Below, one piece after another: positions 55,886 through 63,149 of a DNA stretch of 64,000 nucleotides. The notes beneath the pieces were generated by a model. That model saw only the letters and a list, made by a program, of their open reading frames with translations. It was not told where the DNA came from and searched no databases. The position numbers and the translations under genes were made by a program. Every line of letters begins with the position of its first letter. The first letter of the stretch is position 1. The DNA is from Candidatus Zixiibacteriota bacterium (GTDB taxonomy: Bacteria > Zixibacteria > MSB-5A5 > GN15 > JAAZOE01), in NCBI GenBank assembly GCA_023138975.1, contig JAGLON010000033.1, forward strand, positions 1-64,000, given 5' to 3'.

Positions 55886-56995
55886 ATGGTTTTTTATCAT
55901 ATAAGAGTTTTCTTTCTGGCCGTATTGGTATTTTGCCCGGTATTTGTTTCGGGAGTATCAGGGACCGGAATAAAGGCTGATCACGCTGCTGTCGATTTGT
56001 TTTCCACGATTCCAGCCAGTTGGGTGTCGGCGGTCAAAGACAGTCTGGTTATTTATAACCTGCATCAATCTCATGGATCGCATAATATAATGGGTATGAA
56101 AATGCTCTATGAAGATGATAATATGTATTATCCTCCGGAAATGTGGGGCCAGTGGTGGACCTATCCCGGGAGTTGTCAGGATATTGGCTGGAATGGCAGT
56201 ACCTGCTTTGCTAGCTGGACTCGAACATATCTCGATACAAACTCGGTTGGTTGTAATGTTGTGACGGTCTCGTTTTCTCATGCCGCCAACTCTTGTGATA
56301 GCATAGAAATTAATAATTTTGTAAATGGTTGGGTTTCACTGGCAACCGACTATCCCAATGTCGATTTTATTATGCAGTCGGCCCGTTTGCGCCACCAGGC
56401 CGATGATTATAATACTACCGGTCTAATTATTATTCGAGCCAATCAATATATGAGAGATATTTTTGAGACACTATCTATCACAAATCTTCATCTCTATGAT
56501 GTAGGGGATATTAGTTGGTGGGATCGAGGTAATAACCGAATCGATTCACTTTCGACCGATTCCGGTGATACTTGGATGCCAGCTTATGTTCAGGCCGGAA
56601 ACTCGCCAATCGGTTGCGCCCCCCAGGACAATAATTTCGGTGGCAGTTGGCATTACTCAATTATGGGCAATACAGATGTCTGCGCTCATGCCAATGGTGG
56701 TTCTGCATATGCGTGCCTCATGTGTGAGATTATGGGCAAAGCCTGGTGGTATATGATGTCCCGGATTGCCGGTTGGGATCCTAATCCTCCGGTTTGCGGA
56801 GACTCCGATCTTGATGGTGTTGTTAACGTTGATGATGGTCTGTTTTTAATCAATTATATATTCAGAGCCGGAGCAACTCCGATAAATATGAATCTCAGTG
56901 ATGTGAATAATGATTCCCGCGTTAATATCGGGGACGTTGTATATCTCGTCAGATTTGTATTCTCCTCTGGTCCGTCTTTAAACTGCCCGGAATAA
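55886..56995 (+). CDS. Exported SGNH-like family protein with dockerin tail
   Basis: A 369-residue secreted paralogue. The signal peptide ends near FVSGVSG. The module is more diverged (IKADHAAVDLFSTIPASW, NLHQSHGSHNIMGMKM, CAHANGGS, KAWWYMMSRIAGWDP): FSHAAN stands where sisters have the SWCGG segment, and the Cys pattern is thinner. A dockerin-like pair follows (CGDSDLDGVVNVDDGLFLIN ... LNCPE). GGAG lies six bases before the ATG at 55886. It is the most divergent of the five, possibly with altered specificity. A terminator follows. Confidence 0.84.
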   Translation: MVFYHIRVFFLAVLVFCPVFVSGVSGTGIKADHAAVDLFSTIPASWVSAVKDSLVIYNLHQSHGSHNIMGMKMLYEDDNMYYPPEMWGQWWTYPGSCQDIGWNGSTCFASWTRTYLDTNSVGCNVVTVSFSHAANSCDSIEINNFVNGWVSLATDYPNVDFIMQSARLRHQADDYNTTGLIIIRANQYMRDIFETLSITNLHLYDVGDISWWDRGNNRIDSLSTDSGDTWMPAYVQAGNSPIGCAPQDNNFGGSWHYSIMGNTDVCAHANGGSAYACLMCEIMGKAWWYMMSRIAGWDPNPPVCGDSDLDGVVNVDDGLFLINYIFRAGATPINMNLSDVNNDSRVNIGDVVYLVRFVFSSGPSLNCPE

Positions 56996-57020
56996 AAATA
57001 GCCCATAAATTTCAAAATGA

Positions 57021-57048
57021 AAAGTCCCGGTTCGGCCGGGATTTTTTG
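57021..57048 (+). terminator. Rho-independent terminator
   Basis: TCCCGG-TTCGG-CCGGGA hairpin followed by six T, 26 bases after the dockerin protein stop. Confidence 0.85.
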
Positions 57049-57213
57049 TATTCCATTGTATAAGTTTTAATCAATCTTACCATCTCGTTTCATGCATCCT
57101 TCTCTGTTTAATCCATGAGCAAATTCAAAAATCGAACAGGCAGTAGGGGAAACTCCCCATATGCCATTGGTCTATATTCGCCCTAACTGGTTGTCTCACA
57201 TAGAGGTTAAAAT

Positions 57214-57240
57214 TACTCCCATTTTGGCCCGATATTTGTA
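57214..57240 (+). promoter_or_regulatory. Conserved leader element before FnIII gene, copy 2
   Basis: TACTCCCATTTTGGCCCGATATTTGTA matches the element at 46325-46350 and ends 48 bases before the ATG, the same spacing as copy 1. Confidence 0.4.
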
Positions 57241-57287
57241 ACTAATGTTTGCGATGGTTCAGACGATGACAATATAAGGGAGTTAGG

Positions 57288-59030
57288 ATGAACATATTGG
57301 TACCGCATTTGCTTAGAAGAATTGGCTTTAGTGAAAACGGAACAGCTTTTTTTGCTTTCGTTTTTGTTGCCGTGCTTTTGATTGGCGGGAGTCTGTTTGG
57401 CGCCGAAGTAACTCAGACGACCGTAACGCTGACCTGGACCGCTCCCGGAGATGACGCCGGGAATGGTACAGCTTCTCAGTATGATATTCGTTATTCGAGT
57501 TCATTGATTACTGGAAGCAATTGGGCGAGCGCAACTCCTGCCAGCGGAGAACCGGTTCCTCAATCGGCTGGAGCACTGGAAACAATGACTATTACCGGTC
57601 TACAGCCGGGAACGGTCTACTATTTTGCTATTAAGGCGGCTGATGAAGTTCCGAACTGGTCGGCTTTATCAAATGTCGTTTCGGTTACAACACTTCCCTC
57701 AGATCCACCACCGGCAGCCATTCTAACGCTATCAACTAATAATGTTACGTCAAATAGTGTCGGTTTATACTGGTTGGCACCGGGTGCTGACAGTATTACC
57801 GGAACTGCCTCGACCTATGATATTCGATATTCTACTTCACCGATAGATGATGGCAATTGGGGCGCGGCTACGCAGGTCTCCGGTGAGTCATCACCTCAGT
57901 CACCTGGTAGTATTGAGTCGTTTACGGTAAACGGACTGAACTCAGGAGTGCAGTTCTTTTTTGCGATTAAAACTGCTGATGCCGGAAATAATTGGTCTGG
58001 GCTGTCTAATGTTGCCAGCACGACTACCGGAGCTGAGCAGGTTGCACCGGATGATATTTCAAACTTTATCATTGTAAGTACCTTGCCTAATAGCGTAACT
58101 CTAGGCTGGACAGCATCGGGTGACGACGGGGCCGTCGGTACGGCAGACCGTTATGAAATCCGGTATGCCATTTGGCCGATTACAAATATGAATTGGGGAG
58201 CCGCTGCGGTAGCCCCGAATCCTCCGACTCCACAGGCGGCTGGGAGTCCCGAAAGCCATACCGTTACCGGGCTGATTTCCGGAGCAACATACTATTTTGC
58301 CATTAAAGTTGCCGATGAGGTTCCCAACTGGTCCAATCTGTCTAATGTCGTTAATACCGTGACAGGCGATAATATAGCTCCGAATCCGATTACTGATTTG
58401 GCGGCAATAGCCGGTGATAACTCCGGTGATTTGATTATCAGCTGGACTGCTACCGGTGACGATGGCATGTCCGGTCTCTGTCACCATTACATAATAGCCT
58501 ATTCAACTGATACGATAACAGCTACAAACTGGCAGTCAGCCTCAGTCTGGGTAAGTCCTCCAGATCCGGAAATGGGTGGTAATAATCAGGAGTATACTCT
58601 TGACGGATTAGAAGAGGCGATCGAATATTGGGTGGTTTTAGTAGCCGTTGATGAGGCTAATAATACTTCCGGTATCTCAAATGTCGCTAGCGGCGAGAGC
58701 GGTTTTGAATTTGGAACCGGCGCTGATGATGATGATCCCGCGGGTATTCCGGATGAATACGAATTGCATCAGAATTTCCCGAATCCGTTTAATCCGACTA
58801 CTACGATAGAGTATTCTGTACCGGAACAGAGTTATGTGGCGCTTACTGTATACAATATAATTGGTCAGAAGGTAGCACTGTTGATTGACGGCGAAAAGAA
58901 TGCCGGGACCCATACGGTAACTTGGGATGGCACTGATGATAATGGTGTTTCGGTAACTTCGGGAATATATTTTTATACCATTCAGACCAGCACATTCCGT
59001 CAGAGCCGTAAAATGGTATTGATGAAATAG
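57288..59030 (+). CDS. Exported fibronectin type III repeat protein with sorting domain
   Basis: A 580-residue secreted protein. After a signal peptide (about 20-42, ending SLFGA) come four FnIII-type domains of about 110 residues (WTAPGDDAGNGTASQYDIRY ... VYYFAIKAADEVPNWSALSN) and a C-terminal FlgD-like/type IX-type sorting domain (NFPNPFNPTTTIEYSV ... SRKMVLMK). It is the full-length paralogue of the truncated 46399 gene. It probably serves as a surface adhesin or scaffold; no catalytic residues are visible. GGGAG precedes the ATG and a terminator follows. Confidence 0.87.
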   Translation: MNILVPHLLRRIGFSENGTAFFAFVFVAVLLIGGSLFGAEVTQTTVTLTWTAPGDDAGNGTASQYDIRYSSSLITGSNWASATPASGEPVPQSAGALETMTITGLQPGTVYYFAIKAADEVPNWSALSNVVSVTTLPSDPPPAAILTLSTNNVTSNSVGLYWLAPGADSITGTASTYDIRYSTSPIDDGNWGAATQVSGESSPQSPGSIESFTVNGLNSGVQFFFAIKTADAGNNWSGLSNVASTTTGAEQVAPDDISNFIIVSTLPNSVTLGWTASGDDGAVGTADRYEIRYAIWPITNMNWGAAAVAPNPPTPQAAGSPESHTVTGLISGATYYFAIKVADEVPNWSNLSNVVNTVTGDNIAPNPITDLAAIAGDNSGDLIISWTATGDDGMSGLCHHYIIAYSTDTITATNWQSASVWVSPPDPEMGGNNQEYTLDGLEEAIEYWVVLVAVDEANNTSGISNVASGESGFEFGTGADDDDPAGIPDEYELHQNFPNPFNPTTTIEYSVPEQSYVALTVYNIIGQKVALLIDGEKNAGTHTVTWDGTDDNGVSVTSGIYFYTIQTSTFRQSRKMVLMK

Positions 59031-59065
59031 TAAATCAGGCTATAAGTGTTATGCGGTACTCCGAT

Positions 59066-59115
59066 AAAAACGCTCATTCACTTAAGATTTGTCATCGCGT
59101 GGATGAGCGTTTTTG
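59066..59115 (+). terminator. Rho-independent terminator
   Basis: AAAAACGCTCAT and ATGAGCGTTTTT form a 12-bp stem with a 25-base loop, 35 bases after the FnIII gene stop. Confidence 0.8.
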
Positions 59116-59257
59116 CAAAGTTTATTAGTTCATCTGCTGGGATTTGGCTGCATTATTGAACAAAATTCGGAGTAAATCTGCAAAAAATATAGAGGATTTG
59201 CACAGAGATGATTCGTAATATAGTTAGAGACAGACGATGCGGATAACCGGAGGTATA

Positions 59258-61066
59258 ATGTTCAAATCTGTTTGGTGTCGGATATTTCTATTTGTTCTGA
59301 TGCTGCTAATCATACCATCAATGGTTTCGGCCCAAGCTATTATTGCCGATCATAATGCCGTTGACGCCTTTGATAATATCCCGGATAACTGGATTGACTC
59401 GGTCAGAAATTATCAATTGTTTTATATCCATCAATCGCATGGCTCTCAACTAATTCAGGGATTAAAAATCCTGTACAACGAAGATACCAAGTACTACCCG
59501 AACGCGATGGAGGCATTGTGGTGGATATATCCGACCGGTCAGGAAGTCGGGTGGAACGGCGATACGGCTTTTGCATACTATGTACGTCAGTATTTAGATA
59601 CAAATTCAGTAAATTGTGATGTGGTATCGGTCTCTTGGTGCGGTGGAGCCTATTCCTGCAGCGAATCTGAAATCAATAAGTTTATGACGGGGTGGCTGAA
59701 TCTGTCCCATGATTACCCGGATGTGAATTTTATAGTACAGACTTCTCGCCTGATGGATGCCCACGGTGAGAGCTTTGAATCAACCGGCCGGAGTATTATG
59801 AAGGCCAATCAATATATACGTAACTTCGCTATCGCCAACGATATGTATGTTCTTGATTATGGCGATATCGAAGGTTTTAATGTAGTAACTGGTCAGCTTG
59901 ACTCAATGGCAACTGATTCAGGAACAACCTGGTGGAATGATTACTGCAATGCTGGGAACAATTGTCCCGATTGTATAAGCTCTCCGGTCTTTCCAAGTTC
60001 TCATTGGAATAGCAGTATTATGGGGACAACGGAATCCTGCGCTCACTGCTATAGTCCTTTATGGGACGGCGTTAACTGTTATCGTAAAGCTAAAGCCTGG
60101 TGGTGGATGATGGCGCAAATCGCAGGCTGGGATGGCGGTTCCGGAGGTGGAGATACTCTGGCACCGGTCATAAGCAATATAAACGCAAGTAATATTTCAG
60201 AAAATTCGGCGACTATAACCTGGACGACCGATGAGCCGGCGACATCTCAGGTGGAGTATGGATTTGATGCTAATTATGGTTGGTTCTCCTCTATAAATAC
60301 GAACTTAACTACCGGTCATAGTGTGACCCTAACCGGGTTGAGCTCTGATACACCTTATCATTGTCGCCCGAAAAGTCGTGACGGATCGTCGAATGAGGCC
60401 GTCGGGAGTAATTCTTCCTTTAGAACAGATGCACCTCCACCTCCACCGGATACGGTCAATATTGGGAGTCTGGTCATTCCTTCCGGTACTCAAACGATAG
60501 CGGTCCCGGTAAATTTGCAAAATTTCCAGAAATTGGCGGCTATAGATTTTCCTGTAAAGTGGAGTTCTCCTGATTTGACTTGTGATTCGGTTTCGTTTAC
60601 CGGTTCACGGCTATCATATATTAGCACCAAGCTCTCCGATATCGATAACGATAATCGAAGAATGCACGCTGGTGTTGTGGTAGTGATGGAATCATATATC
60701 CCTGTCGATTCCGGCCTTGTTTTTACAGTTTACTTTTCGGTGAATCCTTCAGCTGCAGCCCAGACTATAGTCGTTGATAGTACGTTGTATCCGCCTTCGT
60801 TTTCATATACAACGACCGATACTACGGGAACGGGACATCCCGCCAAGTGTAAGTCCGGTACAGTTGAGATTTTTATTGTCCCCGATACGATTCCGCCATC
60901 ACAAATTGATGATTTGGGGACGCTTCCAGGAACGATTCTTGGATATCCCGGATTGCGCGATTTCCGGCATTTGGATGCTTTGTTGGCAGGGCAAACTGTT
61001 GCTGTCGAATACCGGCAAAGGTTGAGAATAAAGTTGTTATCGAGATTAAAATTATTGAATATTTAG
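59258..61066 (+). CDS. Exported SGNH-like protein with FnIII and cohesin-like domains
   Basis: A 602-residue secreted paralogue. The signal peptide ends SMVSAQA. Residues about 25-290 are nearly identical to the 50839 protein module (YIHQSHGSQLIQ, VSWCGGAYS, NCYRKAKAWWWMMA). They are followed by an FnIII-like domain (about 300-385) and a beta-rich domain (about 395-545: VNIGSLVIPSGTQTIAVPVN) that resembles cohesins. The last 55 residues start like another FnIII (DTIPPSQIDDL) and then lose all similarity and all hydrophobic pattern, suggesting 3' deletion or decay; no dockerin or sorting domain remains. GGAGG lies four bases before the ATG at 59258. Confidence 0.82.
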   Translation: MFKSVWCRIFLFVLMLLIIPSMVSAQAIIADHNAVDAFDNIPDNWIDSVRNYQLFYIHQSHGSQLIQGLKILYNEDTKYYPNAMEALWWIYPTGQEVGWNGDTAFAYYVRQYLDTNSVNCDVVSVSWCGGAYSCSESEINKFMTGWLNLSHDYPDVNFIVQTSRLMDAHGESFESTGRSIMKANQYIRNFAIANDMYVLDYGDIEGFNVVTGQLDSMATDSGTTWWNDYCNAGNNCPDCISSPVFPSSHWNSSIMGTTESCAHCYSPLWDGVNCYRKAKAWWWMMAQIAGWDGGSGGGDTLAPVISNINASNISENSATITWTTDEPATSQVEYGFDANYGWFSSINTNLTTGHSVTLTGLSSDTPYHCRPKSRDGSSNEAVGSNSSFRTDAPPPPPDTVNIGSLVIPSGTQTIAVPVNLQNFQKLAAIDFPVKWSSPDLTCDSVSFTGSRLSYISTKLSDIDNDNRRMHAGVVVVMESYIPVDSGLVFTVYFSVNPSAAAQTIVVDSTLYPPSFSYTTTDTTGTGHPAKCKSGTVEIFIVPDTIPPSQIDDLGTLPGTILGYPGLRDFRHLDALLAGQTVAVEYRQRLRIKLLSRLKLLNI

Positions 61067-61229
61067 GAGTGACAAAGATCGCCTGAAAAGATTGAAAACC
61101 GGTTTAGCCAGAGAGCTATTGACTAATTAGTGACTTGGCAAGGTGTTAAAACAGAATGAATTAGCGTAATATACAGAAACGATTGAAAACCAGCATAGCT
61201 GGGTGTAACAACTTAATCGAACTAATAAA

Positions 61230-61259
61230 AAACGGCCGATAGATGCATCTCGGCCGTTT
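61230..61259 (-). terminator. Terminator, mainly for the minus-strand gene context
   Basis: AAACGGCCGA and TCGGCCGTTT form a 10-bp stem. The minus-strand T-run (TTTTTTATT) is the stronger, matching the end of the 61289 gene; the plus-strand side may also serve the 59258 gene. Confidence 0.75.
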
Positions 61260-61288
61260 ACTATTTTAACCATTCAGATTAAACAGTG

Positions 61289-62173
61289 CTAGATAATTTC
61301 AGATTTGTTTTGCCACTCTTCTATTATCGGTTTGAAGAATTTAAGGAAATCTTCGGCGATTTCCTTTTTGGCGATATCATTCGGGTGAGAATCTCGTTCA
61401 TTTGATTTCCGGTATTTTGCTTTCAGGGTATTATCTTCTCCTGCCAGGAAGTTAAACAGATCATAAATTACCAGATTACTAAAACCGGTTTCTTCTTTAT
61501 AGCGGGGAAGATATTCCTTCATCAGCCAGGTATTGAAATCTCTTGCCCGTTGCGCATTTTCCGGAGTTGTGACTGCGGGTACGTTTGGCGGAGCGGTCAT
61601 GTAGATGAATAACTTATCCGGATACTTGCCTAACTCTGCTTTAAGACCCTCAAAGGTTGCTTTGTAGTTGGCAATACTGCGGTCATGGCTGGCAGCATTG
61701 CCTTCACCGGAGCCCTCCGATGTAATAATACTGTTTGGATAGCAGGATTTGAACATGATGATATCGTTTGTTTTGCCATCTTCATAGTATTTATTAGGGT
61801 GAGCCTTGAAATTAAGGATATTGTCCATATCGGTTTTGAATTTGGGCAGCCAATCGCTAATATCGGTTTTTTGACCGATTTCATCTCCGTAAGTACAGCT
61901 GCGGATTACAATGCCCATATTAAGCAGGTTGTCGCGCAACTCTCCACGATACATGAATCCATTTCCTACCGAGTGGTGCAGGAAGACCATTCTGGTTGAG
62001 TATATACCGTCGAGATGATCTAAGAGTCCTTCAGCGATGATATATGAGTTTTCCACACTCATTTGCGCCATTGCGGCATGTCTTTGTGCCTTTATCATTT
62101 TGTACCCGATGTACAATCCTATGACAATTCCTACGGCAATTAAGGCCAGAAGAAAAATAGTCATTTTGTTCAT
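61289..62173 (-). CDS. Membrane-anchored SGNH-hydrolase-like protein (HHSVG type)
   Basis: A 294-residue protein with one N-terminal membrane helix (about 4-26) and an exported SGNH-like domain. In place of GDSL it has VFLHHSVGNGF; later blocks are IMFKSCYPNS, KLFIYMTAPPNVPAV, VIYDLFNFLAG and a C-terminal RDSHPNDIAKKEIAEDF, where SGNH enzymes carry the catalytic Asp/His. The block order and spacing parallel the five secreted paralogues (HxSHG, SWCGG, IYMTGHL, FDFADIE, SHCFNCYRKGKAWWW), making it a plausible simpler relative. Likely an esterase or acyl-processing enzyme; substrate unknown. It is convergent with the 59258 gene. Confidence 0.75.
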   Translation of the reverse strand: MNKMTIFLLALIAVGIVIGLYIGYKMIKAQRHAAMAQMSVENSYIIAEGLLDHLDGIYSTRMVFLHHSVGNGFMYRGELRDNLLNMGIVIRSCTYGDEIGQKTDISDWLPKFKTDMDNILNFKAHPNKYYEDGKTNDIIMFKSCYPNSIITSEGSGEGNAASHDRSIANYKATFEGLKAELGKYPDKLFIYMTAPPNVPAVTTPENAQRARDFNTWLMKEYLPRYKEETGFSNLVIYDLFNFLAGEDNTLKAKYRKSNERDSHPNDIAKKEIAEDFLKFFKPIIEEWQNKSEII

Positions 62174-62475
62174 TTTCAGCTCCTCCTGATTATTTTGTAT
62201 CTATTTCATATTTTACACCCATTTCAGAATAGGATGCAATAAAAAACGGAGAATTCCGAAATTCTGTATTAAATAAAATGTTGTACTGAGTGAAATAGAG
62301 TTATATATTTGAGCTGCATGGACGTAAATCATTCTATCACATAGACGATAATTCAAATAAGGCACTGTAATATCTGATTTGCTTGTGTCTTTAGCCAATG
62401 GTGATAAGGATAGAACATTATTGCTAGTTCAATATAGTAGAATCTAAAAATCTAATCCCGGTGGGAGTTGTGTTG

Positions 62476-63120
62476 ATGAGTTACCAGAAGGGTTCTTTAC
62501 GAACTGATATTGACAAGTTTTACAAGATACATTTTGGGACGACAAATCCAACTTTTCTCAGAAAGTTAAAATTCTGGTTGTATCATTTCGGACTCCATTG
62601 TGTTGTTATATACAGATTTGGGAAATGGGCTCGTAATCTTAAAATGCGAAATAAACTGTTTGGCGTACCTGTTTTTATTATTCAAAGGTTCTTTAACTTT
62701 TATATGCGTTTAATGTACCATGTCGAGGTTGATGACGCTGATATTGAGCCGGGGTTTTATATCGGGCATATTGGAACTATCTTTGTCGGACCCAGTAAAA
62801 TCGGTAAGAATTTCAGCATTCATCATAATGTAACAATCGGAATCGGTCATGCTCAGGCTGCTGAAGGTGTACCCACTATCGGAGATAATGTCTGGATCGG
62901 GGCCGGAGCGATGATTTCAGGGGCAATTAAAATTGGCAGCAATGTGACTGTCGCCAACGGATGCATGCTATCGAGAAATATCCCGGATGGAGCGTTAGCT
63001 GTAGGAAATCCGGGCCGGGTTATTATGAAAGAATATGACAACAACCACTTATTGAGTGGGGAGGCCATTGAAAAACCTGCCGATCCGAAAACCGATCCTC
63101 CAACGGTTTCGGATTCTTAA
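62476..63120 (+). CDS. Serine O-acetyltransferase-like hexapeptide acyltransferase
   Basis: A 214-residue protein. An N-terminal helical part (about 1-85) precedes a left-handed beta-helix of hexapeptide repeats with the acetyl-CoA/serine-site residues in GFYIGHIGTIFVGP, FSIHHNVTIGIGH and PTIGDNVWIGAGAMISG. It resembles CysE and the EpsC-type transferases of polysaccharide loci. The flippase gene follows 29 bases later on the same strand, so transfer of an acetyl group to a sugar intermediate is at least as likely as cysteine synthesis. The ATG at 62476 has GGAG eight bases upstream; the track uses an upstream GTG. Confidence 0.87.
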   Translation: MSYQKGSLRTDIDKFYKIHFGTTNPTFLRKLKFWLYHFGLHCVVIYRFGKWARNLKMRNKLFGVPVFIIQRFFNFYMRLMYHVEVDDADIEPGFYIGHIGTIFVGPSKIGKNFSIHHNVTIGIGHAQAAEGVPTIGDNVWIGAGAMISGAIKIGSNVTVANGCMLSRNIPDGALAVGNPGRVIMKEYDNNHLLSGEAIEKPADPKTDPPTVSDS

Positions 63121-63149
63121 ATAGCCGTAGTATTTAATAGAATGCACCT

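Noticed and set aside
61090-61191. Two GATTGAAAACC repeats as a CRISPR remnant
   Set aside because: Only two imperfect copies 91 bases apart, and the surrounding similarity is partial; no array.
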